Source of the DNA: Bradyrhizobium sp. LMTR 3
Lineage (GTDB): Bacteria; Pseudomonadota; Alphaproteobacteria; Rhizobiales; Xanthobacteraceae
Reading direction: 5' to 3'
Assembly: GCF_001693485.1 (NCBI RefSeq)
Contig: NZ_MAXC01000051.1
Span: 310,001 to 374,000, forward strand
Length of the DNA stretch: 64,000 bases
In this document: piece after piece, positions 18,034-26,122 of the stretch
Numbering within the stretch: the stretch's first letter is position 1
Layout: every line of letters starts with the position of its first letter
Translations under genes and position numbers: made by a program
The notes under the pieces: generated by a model
Database searches by the model: none
Told to the model about the DNA's origin: nothing
What the model saw: only the letters and a program-made list of their open reading frames with translations

Positions 18034-18062
18034 AGTTAACGTTCTTTTTTAGAACTCGTCAA
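18034..18062 (-). promoter_or_regulatory. Promoter with operator palindrome in the spacer (acyl-CoA ligase operon)
   Basis: On the minus strand there is a -35 TTGACG (18062-18057), a 17-bp spacer and a -10 TTAACT (18039-18034). The spacer contains the perfect 15-bp palindrome GTTCTTTTTTAGAAC (18041-18055 on the plus strand). The same arrangement, nearly identical over about 30 bp, recurs at 25674-25702 and in a variant form at 21616-21644. A dimeric repressor bound here would block RNA polymerase. The leader to GTG 17980 is about 47 nt. Confidence 0.75.
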
Positions 18063-18204
18063 TTGCTATTTCATCTTCTGGTGTCCACGGCTCCAAAGAG
18101 GCAGGAGGCCTGTCATGTTTGAGAGTTCTCAAAAAGCTCGTTTACAACGAGGTCGATAGGAGTTACCTATAAGTATCAAATAAGAACCTATTGGAGAGGC
18201 GAGA

Positions 18205-18948
18205 ATGGCGGAAAGTCGCGGCGTTGCAATACTCGTGGGCGCGGGCGACGCCATCGGCGCGGCGGTCGCGCGTCGCTTTGCCAAAGGGGGCTACACCGTT
18301 TGTATCTGCCGGCGTGACGCAGCCAAATCCCAGGGACTGGTGGATGAACTCGCCGCTGCGGGTCATCGTATCCACGCTTTCAGCGTCGATGCTCGTCAGG
18401 AAGCCGGAGTTCAAAAGCTTTTTTCCGACGTCGAAAGCAATATCGGGCCGATCGAGGTCTGCCTTTTCAATGCCGGATCGAATGTCAACAAGCCCCTGGT
18501 GGAGACCACGGAAAAGCTGTTCTTCAAGGCCTGGGAACTGGCCTGCTACGCGGGATTCCTAGTCGGACGCGAGGCTGCGCGCGTCATGCTGCCACGTGGG
18601 CGCGGCACCATCTTCTTTACCGGCGCGACCGCCAGTGTCCGTGGCGGCCAGGGGTTTGCGGCGTTTTCATCGGCGAAGTTCGGCCTTCGCGCGGTCGCCC
18701 AGGCCATGGCGCGCGAACTGGGGCCGAAGAACATCCACGTGGTCCATCTCATCATCGACGCCGGCGTGGATAGCGAAGCCATTCATCAGCGCATGAAAGC
18801 GGCGAAGGGAATCGAGGCAAGCGAGATTCCCCCGGACAGCCTGACGAAGACGTCTTCCATCGCCGAGGCGTACTGGTTCGCCCATCAGCAAAGCCGAGAC
18901 GGCTGGACCCATGAACTCGATCTTCGTCCGTCCGTGGAGAAATGGTGA
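18205..18948 (+). CDS. SDR-family protein lacking the catalytic Tyr (copy 2)
   Basis: The protein is 247 aa from ATG 18205 with GGAGAGGCGAG upstream. It is closely similar to the gene at 15619 (shared GATASxRGG, SAKFGLRAVAQAxARELGPKNIHV, and the WTxELxxRPxxEKW ending). The Rossmann motif is GAGDAIGAAVARRF. The active-site Tyr is replaced by Phe (FSSAK), as in copy 1, so the loss is ancestral to the pair. It is transcribed divergently from the acyl-CoA ligase and overlaps the next gene (TGATG), so the two are translationally coupled. The substrate is unknown. Confidence 0.8.
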   Translation: MAESRGVAILVGAGDAIGAAVARRFAKGGYTVCICRRDAAKSQGLVDELAAAGHRIHAFSVDARQEAGVQKLFSDVESNIGPIEVCLFNAGSNVNKPLVETTEKLFFKAWELACYAGFLVGREAARVMLPRGRGTIFFTGATASVRGGQGFAAFSSAKFGLRAVAQAMARELGPKNIHVVHLIIDAGVDSEAIHQRMKAAKGIEASEIPPDSLTKTSSIAEAYWFAHQQSRDGWTHELDLRPSVEKW

Positions 18949-19625
18949 TGAGCGCAACACCCGATCTCACCCTGTGGGGCGTTGGAACAAGCCGCACCAT
19001 TCGTCCGCACTGGGCCATGCACGAGCTTGGCCTATCCTACAAGGTCAAGCCGATCGGGCCGCGGACCGGCGAGACCAAGACGGCCGAATACACCAGGCTC
19101 AATCCCCGCCAGAAGATCCCCTTGCTGCAGGACGGCGACTTCTGCATCGGTGAAAGCGCCGCGATCGTCGCCTATCTGTCGCGAACCTATTCGACGCCGG
19201 AACGCTCGCTGATCCCCGAAGCCCAACGCGAGTATGCCGCGTGGCTCGAATGGTGCTTCTTTATCGTCGCCGAACTCGATTCTACGAGCCTCTACGTCAT
19301 GCGCCGCCATCGCGCGGATGCACTGGGACATATCTATGGAATTGCGCCCGAAGTCGTCGCGCAGGCCGGCGAATATTTCCGGCAACAGCTACGACACGTG
19401 GAGGTCGCGCTGGCAGACGGCCGGACATTCCTGATGGGTGACCAATTTACCAGCGCCGACATCCTGCTTACGACATGCCTCGATTGGGCCGTCGCCTACG
19501 GCGTCGGCATTTGCGACAACGCGCAACCCTACCTTGAGCGCATCCAAGGCCGAGAGGCCTATCAGCGAGCCGTCGCGGCGAATGTCCCGGTGGCACCGAT
19601 CACGCCGGCAGCGGCGAAGATCTGA
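18948..19625 (+). CDS. Glutathione S-transferase family protein
   Basis: The protein is 225 aa. ATG 18948 overlaps the SDR stop codon (ATGA) and has GGAGA upstream at good spacing; an ATG two codons earlier is too close to it. The N-terminal thioredoxin-fold domain has LWGVGTSRTIRPHWAMHELGL and PLLQDGDFCIGESAAIVAYLSRTY, the cis-Pro and Glu-Ser glutathione-binding loop. The C-terminal helical domain contains GDQFTSADILLTTCLDW. In aromatic or terpenoid degradation clusters such enzymes often do glutathione-dependent isomerisation or ether cleavage. The 2-hydroxychromene-carboxylate-isomerase-like gene nearby uses the same cofactor. Confidence 0.85.
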   Translation: MSATPDLTLWGVGTSRTIRPHWAMHELGLSYKVKPIGPRTGETKTAEYTRLNPRQKIPLLQDGDFCIGESAAIVAYLSRTYSTPERSLIPEAQREYAAWLEWCFFIVAELDSTSLYVMRRHRADALGHIYGIAPEVVAQAGEYFRQQLRHVEVALADGRTFLMGDQFTSADILLTTCLDWAVAYGVGICDNAQPYLERIQGREAYQRAVAANVPVAPITPAAAKI

Positions 19626-19632
19626 GCTTGGC

Positions 19633-20832
19633 CTAGACGGCCACGCGTACGGCACGTTCGGCGACCATCTTGTCGATGGCGCTGTCGTCATACCCCAGTT
19701 CGCGCAACACGTCGCGCGAATGCTCACCGACCCTCGGCGCCGGCCCGCCAATTGCAGCCTCATTGATTTCGAAGCGGGCCGCGGGCTTCGGCTGCCGCAC
19801 CCGTCCGACCTTCGGCTGATCGAATTCCGCGATGATACCGCGCGCCACCACCTGTTCATTGTGGATGATTTCGCTCCGCCGCAGGATCGGCGCGCAAGGT
19901 ACATCCGCGGCATCCAGCCGCTCCAGCCATTCGGCGGTGGTATGCTGGCTGATATACTCAGCCATCTTGTTGATGCGGGCGGTGGCGTTGACCGAACGCG
20001 CCGATGGCGTCGCGAACCGGGGATCGTTGGCAAGCTCGGGATCGCCGGATGCCCGGCAGAAGCCCTGCCATTCGGAATCTGAAATCGTGCCGGCGGTGAT
20101 GTAGCCATCACTGGTCTTGAAGACGAGATCCGGCCGATCGTTGGGATCGGCTGCGGCGGCCTCGGCCCCCACCACCGTATACTGCATCATGCCTTCGGGC
20201 CACAGGTAGGAAATCATCGCATCCAGCATCGCGACCTGAATATGATCGCCCTGCCCGGTTTTCTCGCGGGCATAGAGCGCTGCCGCCACCGCCTGTGCAG
20301 TGAACACCGCAGTGGTCTTGTCGCATACGATCGTCCGGATCATTTGCGGACGATTCGTTACCGGCTGCGACTGGATATCGGCGAAGCCCGACAGGCCCTG
20401 AATGATCGGGTCATAGACGCGCTTCTTTACATAGGGGCCGGTGTCGCCGACGCCGCTGATCGAGACATAGATCAGGCGCGGATGGCGCTGGCGCAATTCT
20501 TCCACGCCTAAACCGAGGCGCTCCATGGTACCGGGCCGGAAGTTCTGCACCAGCACATCAGCCTGCGCGATCAGCCTGGTGAGCACCTCACGGCCACCCG
20601 TGCTCTTGACGTCGATCGACAGCGAACGCTTGCCGCGGTTCGAAGAGATGAACAGCGCGGAGAACTCGCCGTCCTTGTCGATGGTGGCACGGCTGCGGCG
20701 CGTAATATCGCCGCCGATCGGCTCGATCTTCAGCACGTCGGCGCCCTGGTCCGCCAGAAACATGGTCGCGAACGGGCCCGACACCACGCCGGTCAGATCG
20801 AGGACGCGAACACCGCTAAGCGGGCCAGGCAT
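19633..20832 (-). CDS. CaiB/BaiF family CoA-transferase
   Basis: The protein is 399 aa from ATG 20832 with GGGAG upstream. It is a family III CoA-transferase: GVRVLDLTGVVSGPFATMFLADQGADVLKIEP at the N-terminus, then SSNRGKRSLSIDVKS, VLVQNFRPGTMERLGL, and the catalytic Asp in HIQVAMLDAMISYLWP. It moves CoA from one acid to another without ATP. It is convergent with the GST gene (8-bp gap). It would offer a second way of activating the pathway substrate besides the two ligases. Confidence 0.92.
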   Translation of the reverse strand: MPGPLSGVRVLDLTGVVSGPFATMFLADQGADVLKIEPIGGDITRRSRATIDKDGEFSALFISSNRGKRSLSIDVKSTGGREVLTRLIAQADVLVQNFRPGTMERLGLGVEELRQRHPRLIYVSISGVGDTGPYVKKRVYDPIIQGLSGFADIQSQPVTNRPQMIRTIVCDKTTAVFTAQAVAAALYAREKTGQGDHIQVAMLDAMISYLWPEGMMQYTVVGAEAAAADPNDRPDLVFKTSDGYITAGTISDSEWQGFCRASGDPELANDPRFATPSARSVNATARINKMAEYISQHTTAEWLERLDAADVPCAPILRRSEIIHNEQVVARGIIAEFDQPKVGRVRQPKPAARFEINEAAIGGPAPRVGEHSRDVLRELGYDDSAIDKMVAERAVRVAV

Positions 20833-20909
20833 GAGGCATTCTCCCTGAGTTCACTTTGCTTGGGTCCGGGAGTTTGGCTTTCGTCACTCAACCCGGACAA
20901 TAGGCGCTG

Positions 20910-21542
20910 TTAGGCCGTCTTGGAAACAGGTTGTCTGGTCTGTTCGACGATCGATTCCTCGACATCGCGGAGTTGGTCCTTGCCGAAGAACATTTCCTTT
21001 CCAACGAAGAAGGTCGGTGAGCCGAATGCTCCCCGGCTGACGGCGTCGTTGGTCAGGTCGATCAGCCTCTTCTTGACGTCATCCTGCTGCGCGCGTGCGA
21101 TCAACCGGTCGATATCGACGCCTGAGGAGATGAATGCGTTACGAAAGATTTCGAGGTCGTCCATCTTCTTCGGCTCCTCCCACATATGATGGTAGGCGGC
21201 GCGGAAATAGGGCTCGAACACGCCTTCGAACTGGGCCGCGACGGCGCCGCGCATCAGCATCAGCGTATTGACCGGAAAGAACGGATTCTGGCGAAATTTC
21301 GTGACATTATGGCGGCGAATGAACCGCTGGGTCTCCAGCGCCTGGTATTCCGGCTTGTTCTTGATGCCGCGAAGCGAATCGAACGGCGACATGTTGCCCG
21401 TCGCCTTGTAGATGCCGCCGAGCAGAACCGGGACATATTCGAATTTCACGCCGGTACGCCGCTCGATCCCCGGAATGGCGACCTCCGCCAGATAGGCGTT
21501 GGGGCTGCCGAAATCGAACTGGAATTCTACCTTCAGGGGCAT
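20910..21542 (-). CDS. 2-hydroxychromene-2-carboxylate isomerase-like DsbA-family protein
   Basis: The protein is 210 aa from ATG 21542 with GGGAGGAGT upstream. It is a kappa-class GST/DsbA fold: FQFDFGSPNAYLAEVAIPGI has the catalytic Ser in place of the thioredoxin Cys, HHMWEEPKKMDDLE is in the helical insert, and RGAFGSPTFFVGKEMFFGKDQL is the cis-Pro region. The known family reaction is glutathione-dependent isomerisation in naphthalene-type catabolism. It is transcribed from its own palindrome-containing promoter and is divergent from the HxlR regulator, which suggests direct control by it. Confidence 0.85.
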   Translation of the reverse strand: MPLKVEFQFDFGSPNAYLAEVAIPGIERRTGVKFEYVPVLLGGIYKATGNMSPFDSLRGIKNKPEYQALETQRFIRRHNVTKFRQNPFFPVNTLMLMRGAVAAQFEGVFEPYFRAAYHHMWEEPKKMDDLEIFRNAFISSGVDIDRLIARAQQDDVKKRLIDLTNDAVSRGAFGSPTFFVGKEMFFGKDQLRDVEESIVEQTRQPVSKTA

Positions 21543-21615
21543 GTCGACTCCTCCCGGAGAGCACGTTGTTGGTCAGGTTCGATCATCAGCAGGCTGAACC
21601 CAAGCCTGCCATTTA

Positions 21616-21644
21616 CCCTTACAGTTCTAAAAACGAACTGTCAA
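21616..21644 (-). promoter_or_regulatory. Promoter with operator palindrome in the spacer (isomerase gene)
   Basis: On the minus strand there is TTGACA (21644-21639), a 17-bp spacer, then TAAGGG (21621-21616). The spacer holds GTTCTAAAAACGAAC (21624-21638 on the plus strand), the same GTTC-N7-GAAC palindrome as at 18041 and 25681. The -10 is weak; the repeated geometry is the main support. Confidence 0.65.
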
Positions 21645-21720
21645 ACTATGCGGAGTTTTCCTAATTTAATGCGAACCCTAGGGGATTGTTTGGAGTTTAG
21701 TACCTAACTAGAATGGTAGC

Positions 21721-21735
21721 GGAACCAAAAGTTCC
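21721..21735 (+). promoter_or_regulatory. Inverted repeat upstream of the HxlR regulator
   Basis: GGAACCAAAAGTTCC has perfect 5-bp arms and lies 47 bp before ATG 21782. The half-site order is reversed relative to the other palindromes (GAAC first), so it may be an autoregulatory site of different geometry or a chance repeat. Confidence 0.4.
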
Positions 21736-21781
21736 CTGGACGATTCGAGCGGAATGAGCGCGGGAAGACTGGAGAGCCGGA

Positions 21782-22294
21782 ATGAGATGGGATGAACTGG
21801 AAGAAGAGCCATGTTCGATGGCCCGGACCATCGGCGTGATCGGCGACCGCTGGACGCTTCTGATCCTGCGCGAGTGCTTCCTGCGCACGCGCCGTTTCGA
21901 GGGATTTCAGTCCGCGCTCGGAATCACACGCCATCTGCTCGCCGAACGACTGAAGAAACTGGTCCGCCAGGGCGTACTGCGTCGCATTCCCTATCAGGAA
22001 TCGCCCAAACGGCATGAATATATCCTCACCCAGAAGGGACTCGATCTCTATCCGATCATGATGGCGATTGTGCATTGGGGCGACACGCACATGGTCGACG
22101 AACGCGGGCGACCTTTGCTGCACCAGCACCGCAAATGCGGAAAGAACTTCGATCCGGTCATGGTGTGCTCCGAATGCGGCGAGCCACTTTCGGCCAAGGA
22201 GGTTCATACCCACCCCGGCCCTGGTGCCCGAACCACCCCGGCAATAAAGGCGCCAGAGAAACCGAAGGCAAAGGCGCGCCGCAGCGCCGCTTGA
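21782..22294 (+). CDS. HxlR-family winged-helix regulator
   Basis: The protein is 170 aa. The HxlR winged helix occupies residues 10-100: CSMARTIGVIGDRWTLLILRECF, FEGFQSALGITRHLLAERLKKLVRQGVLRR and KRHEYILTQKGLDLYPIMMAIVHWGD. The C-terminus adds a short Cys-rich segment (RKCGKNFDPVMVCSECGEPL), probably a small zinc ribbon seen in some members. HxlR proteins act as dimers on inverted repeats. Its position among three identical operator-containing promoters makes it the best candidate for the GTTC-N7-GAAC sites, but this is an inference. Confidence 0.88.
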   Translation: MRWDELEEEPCSMARTIGVIGDRWTLLILRECFLRTRRFEGFQSALGITRHLLAERLKKLVRQGVLRRIPYQESPKRHEYILTQKGLDLYPIMMAIVHWGDTHMVDERGRPLLHQHRKCGKNFDPVMVCSECGEPLSAKEVHTHPGPGARTTPAIKAPEKPKAKARRSAA

Positions 22295-22420
22295 GGTGGC
22301 CGCCCACCCCGGCTTCGCATCGAAGGCCTGACTAACCAGATCTCCGCGCAGGCATATCGTAGGCGCCATATGGCGGAAACGAGATATCCGGCAACGGTCT
22401 CGCGAACGGTTGAACCGCAC

Positions 22421-24223
22421 CTAGATCCGGATCACATCTCGACTTGCGTCGTTGCAGTAGAGGCGTTCGACCTGTTCAGAGCGATGTTTCAGCACAGCAC
22501 GTTGATTGACGTAGGCCTTGTCGGTGATTTCTCCTGCCGCCATTGACGGTGGATCCTTCAGCAGGGAAAACGAACAGATTCGTTCGCTGCTTCCAACGGT
22601 CTCATTATATTCCTGAAGACGATCTCTAAGAAATTGAACCACGAGAGCGTCGCAGGTTAAATCCGAGGCTGGCGTCTTCGAAATTCGCGCCGCCTCGGTC
22701 GGATTCAACCAGCAGAGCAGCGCGCACGATTCACGGTTTTCCCCCGCAACGACAATGTCCAGCAATACGCCGCGCGTTGCAGCCAGGATTGCCGCGCGCA
22801 CATTCCCGATGGAAACCCACGTGCCGTTTGCGAGTTTGAAGTTCTCGGAAATTCTGCCCGTGAAACGCAGCCCCCGCTCCGGCTTCTGCGGATCCAGAAA
22901 CGAGACGGTGTCGCCGATGCGATAGAATCCTTCCTCATCGAAGGCCTTCTCCGTCAAATCCGGCCTTCCGAGATAGCCGGGGGTGACGTTGGGTCCCTTC
23001 ACCCTCGCCTCATAAGTATCGGAAACCGGGATCAGCTTTAGTTGCAGACCCGGCGCGGGAAGGCCGATCTCTCCCGGCTGGTCGGTCGCCCAATGGGTCG
23101 TACTGATTGTCGGGGCCGTTTCGGTTGTGCCGTATCCCGACATGACCGGGATTCGCCGACCGGTAATCGAGGATGTCAATCGATAGAGCTTCTCGAGCGT
23201 CGCCTGCGAAATTGCAGCCCCGGCATAGCTCAGCCTATCCATCCGCTTGAACACGCTGGCGCCAAGATCGAAGTCGTTCTCGATCGCATCACATAAGAGA
23301 TTATAGCCGGCAGGCACGTTGAACATGGCGGTGGGTGAAATTTCCTTCAGGTTCGCGACCGTCTTGTGGAAGAGCTGAGGCAGCGGCCGGCCATCGTCGA
23401 TGTAAAGCGTACCGCCATTCCTCAGAATGCCGTGAAGGATTACGTTGCTGCCCATTGTATGGTGCCATGGCAGCCACTCGACCTGCACCGGCGCATCCGG
23501 AGCAGACACCAGCAGGCTCCCCATTTGCAGTGAGCTCGCCATCATGCGGTGGGTGTTGAGCACGCCTTTGGGGAAACCGGTCGAACCGGACGTGAAGAGT
23601 ATCTTTGCGACAGCGTCGCAAGATACCGCACGTGACGCGCGCTCGAATCCGTCGCTCCCGCTTCGGGCGGTCAGAGCCTGGAACGGCACCGTGTCCGGCG
23701 CGCCATCGACGCTGATCCAGGTCGCGGCTGCCAGTTCCGGAATGGAGCGGCCCGCAGAAAAGTCTCGTCCGCTCTGAACGAAAACGAAACTCGGGCGCAG
23801 CACCTCCGCGATATCCTTGAGACGAGCCAGGCCGCCGGGCATCAGCGTGTAGTTTGGCGATATTGGCGCCAGAATTACCCCTATCGACATCGCGGCAAAC
23901 GAGATCACGGCGTTCTCGATGGAGTTTCCTGAAAGTACCGCCAGCTTGTCAGCCGGCTTTGCGCCCATATCGATCAGGCTTTGGCCGGCCGCCTGAACCT
24001 GCAACCATGCTTCACCATAGGTAATCTCGTCCCATCCGCCCTTCGCATTGCGCTGCGCAAGAAAAACTTTATCCGGAGCAGAATTTGCCCAGGTCGGAAG
24101 GAAATCCGTGATGCGCCAGGCGCACTCACCCAACTCAACGGGCGAGCTCAAGATGAGCGTGCCGTCGGTTCGACGCTCTACGCAAAGCTCCCTCGGCGCA
24201 AACGTCAGTGCCTTCGTCGACAT
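22421..24223 (-). CDS. Feruloyl-CoA synthase-like AMP-dependent ligase
   Basis: The protein is 600 aa from ATG 24223 with AGGAGATC upstream. It is an ANL superfamily enzyme with ILFTSGSTGFPKGVLNTHRM as the phosphate loop, VMSGYGTTETAPT, and FYRIGDTVSF. The sequence VEWLPWHHTMGSNVILHGIL, the length and the start (FAPRELCVERRTDGTLIL) match the feruloyl-CoA synthase subfamily rather than the 530-aa ligase at 16376. The family acts on hydroxycinnamates such as ferulate and coumarate. It supports an aromatic or phenylpropanoid substrate for the cluster, although neither a feruloyl-CoA hydratase/lyase nor a vanillin dehydrogenase is present in the window. Confidence 0.85.
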   Translation of the reverse strand: MSTKALTFAPRELCVERRTDGTLILSSPVELGECAWRITDFLPTWANSAPDKVFLAQRNAKGGWDEITYGEAWLQVQAAGQSLIDMGAKPADKLAVLSGNSIENAVISFAAMSIGVILAPISPNYTLMPGGLARLKDIAEVLRPSFVFVQSGRDFSAGRSIPELAAATWISVDGAPDTVPFQALTARSGSDGFERASRAVSCDAVAKILFTSGSTGFPKGVLNTHRMMASSLQMGSLLVSAPDAPVQVEWLPWHHTMGSNVILHGILRNGGTLYIDDGRPLPQLFHKTVANLKEISPTAMFNVPAGYNLLCDAIENDFDLGASVFKRMDRLSYAGAAISQATLEKLYRLTSSITGRRIPVMSGYGTTETAPTISTTHWATDQPGEIGLPAPGLQLKLIPVSDTYEARVKGPNVTPGYLGRPDLTEKAFDEEGFYRIGDTVSFLDPQKPERGLRFTGRISENFKLANGTWVSIGNVRAAILAATRGVLLDIVVAGENRESCALLCWLNPTEAARISKTPASDLTCDALVVQFLRDRLQEYNETVGSSERICSFSLLKDPPSMAAGEITDKAYVNQRAVLKHRSEQVERLYCNDASRDVIRI

Positions 24224-24415
24224 GGAAAATGATCTCCTGAATTACCCGGAAAGGAGCGCTCGAAGGCAGCAACCCGATTCACCACCGATAGCTGGTGCTC
24301 GCGGGTCCGTCGGCCTGGGTGGCGCGAGTTGTCAATCGGCCTGATGGGCGCGACCGGCCGGCAGTTCGCACCCACGTCGCGAACCTGCCGGAACCGTCGT
24401 TTCGCCCGCGCCAGG

Positions 24416-25615
24416 TCACTCGGACCTGGCGTCCAACACTTCGCCGAAGGCTTGCCAACTCGTGCCGCTCCACCGCTGCAATCGCATTTGCGTCCAGATC
24501 ATGTTCTCGGTGTCGGTGGTGTTGACCTTGATGCCAGGCAGCGCAGTCGGAACGATGAAGTCTTTCAGGTTCTTGGCCTGCGCAAGAATATTCTTGCGTG
24601 AAAGATCATTGCCGCATTGCTTCAGAATCTGCTCGAGCAGGACGCCTTGCTGATAGCCGGTCAGATAGCTGCCGTTGGTGATGTCAGCGCCCGGCAAATA
24701 CTTGTCAAAAAACCCCCGAAAGGCCTGCATGCCCGGGTCGTCTTTCCAGGTCGAATCCAGAACATCCTTGTTGGTCGTACCGACGATTACGCCGACGGAT
24801 TTGTCGAGACCGGCGGGCGCTAGCGTGCCTCCGACCGAGCCCGAAGGAAAATTAATGATTACGGTCGCCTTCCAGCCGATCACCGAGGCTTGCCGGATGG
24901 CCTGCGCCGCGAACTTCGGCGTGCCGGCGATGACAAGCGCGTCCGCACCAGAGCTCTTCAAGTTTACGACCTGTGAATCGACCGTCGGTTCGGTGACCTC
25001 ATAGGAAGCGCTTACGACCTTTCGGTCGAAGTCCTTGCCGAGAAACGCCTTGAAGGCGTTGAGGTAGTCCTTGCCGAGGTCGTCATTCTGGTAGAGGACC
25101 GCATACTTGGCGTTTGGCAGCGCCTTCGTCAGATATTTGGCGTAGATTTTTCCTTCGGTGTCGTAGCTGACAAGACCTGTCGTGGTCAGCGGGTAGTTGG
25201 CGACGTCAGTGAACTTGGATGACCCGCTGATAATCGCGATGCTGGGCACCCCTTTCGACCTCAGGTATTTTGCCGTAGCCGAGATGCCGGGAGTGCCGAG
25301 CTGGCCGAACATGAACGACACTTCGTCGCTCTCAACGAGTTTGCGGACGTGCTCCACCGCTTTTGGAGGGCTGTACGCGTCATCATATGCGATGTAGTTG
25401 ATCTTGCGGCCGTTGATGCCGCCGCGGTCGTTGACCGACTGAATATAGGCCATAAGTCCCTTGCCCACGAGACCGATCGATGACGCCGGTCCGCTGAAGG
25501 GAAAGACGCCGCCAATCTTGATCTCGGTCGCTGAGATTCCTGGCTCTTCGGCTGCGAATGCCGTGCCGCTCAAAAGTAAAACCAGAGCCGCCACGATCTT
25601 CCATTTCATCAACAT
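24416..25615 (-). CDS. ABC transporter substrate-binding protein, branched-chain amino acid (LivK) type
   Basis: The protein is 399 aa from ATG 25615 with GGGAGGACG upstream; the first five codons of the longer frame are dropped. The signal peptide is MLMKWKIVAALVLLLSGTAFA, with cleavage after AFA. The mature part begins EEPGISATEIKIGGVFPFSGPASS, a type I periplasmic-binding fold. In rhizobia such HAAT-family proteins often bind aromatic acids and not amino acids. No permease or ATPase genes of this family are in the window, so it must use transporters encoded elsewhere. The promoter at 25674-25702 places it in the same regulon as the ligase. Confidence 0.88.
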   Translation of the reverse strand: MLMKWKIVAALVLLLSGTAFAAEEPGISATEIKIGGVFPFSGPASSIGLVGKGLMAYIQSVNDRGGINGRKINYIAYDDAYSPPKAVEHVRKLVESDEVSFMFGQLGTPGISATAKYLRSKGVPSIAIISGSSKFTDVANYPLTTTGLVSYDTEGKIYAKYLTKALPNAKYAVLYQNDDLGKDYLNAFKAFLGKDFDRKVVSASYEVTEPTVDSQVVNLKSSGADALVIAGTPKFAAQAIRQASVIGWKATVIINFPSGSVGGTLAPAGLDKSVGVIVGTTNKDVLDSTWKDDPGMQAFRGFFDKYLPGADITNGSYLTGYQQGVLLEQILKQCGNDLSRKNILAQAKNLKDFIVPTALPGIKVNTTDTENMIWTQMRLQRWSGTSWQAFGEVLDARSE

Positions 25616-25673
25616 TTTTCGTCCTCCCAAACGCGATGCAACCGCGGCCGTTGTCCGACCTTCTTGTTCCGCA

Positions 25674-25702
25674 AGTTACCGTTCTTTTTTAGAACTAGTC
25701 AA
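25674..25702 (-). promoter_or_regulatory. Promoter with operator palindrome in the spacer (binding-protein gene)
   Basis: On the minus strand there is TTGACT (25702-25697), a 17-bp spacer with the perfect palindrome GTTCTTTTTTAGAAC (25681-25695 on the plus strand), and GTAACT (25679-25674). It is nearly identical to 18034-18062 across the whole promoter, including flanking CAAGTTA and GTCAA. The leader to ATG 25615 is about 50 nt. Confidence 0.75.
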
Positions 25703-25910
25703 GTCCCTCGAAACCAGTTCTCTGTTTGCCGGAAATGGGCTTCAATCCATTTTGGGTGACGTGGCGTCTCCAGCCCTGACCTAATAGGATTCATCAGTCG
25801 CTGCCGTATCGCCTGCAGGCGTATAGCTTGCGCAACTACCAGCGTAAGTGAAGCAGCGCGGCCGTCAGAAACGCGGCGGGAATACTTCTTCCGAGCGAAG
25901 TACGATATAA

Positions 25911-25925
25911 ATTCTATTATAGAAC
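25911..25925. promoter_or_regulatory. Possible fourth operator copy
   Basis: ATTCTATTATAGAAC has the same spacing as the GTTC-N7-GAAC operators with one mismatch. No gene starts close by on either strand, so it may be a decayed promoter or a distal site. Confidence 0.35.
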
Positions 25926-26122
25926 TATTTGTGGAACCGCTGGCCTTCTTGATGGCCTACCAAGAGCGGGCTTTCGTACGCCATACAACTATGCGCCGGA
26001 GTGCCTGACGCTCGCGGGCCAGTGCTCTGGTCAAACCAGCGCTGCGGTCGGGTGGAAAATCGTAGTTTGGCGCGAATGCCCCTCGCCCGGGTTAGTTCGC
26101 GGACAGAACCTCTCGTCCGGCG

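Larger units (their letters stand above)
25616..26122. other. Intergenic region between degradation cluster and sugar operon
   Basis: It contains the binding-protein promoter (25674-25702) and another palindrome-like site (25911-25925). The remaining sequence shows no coding signal. Confidence 0.5.
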
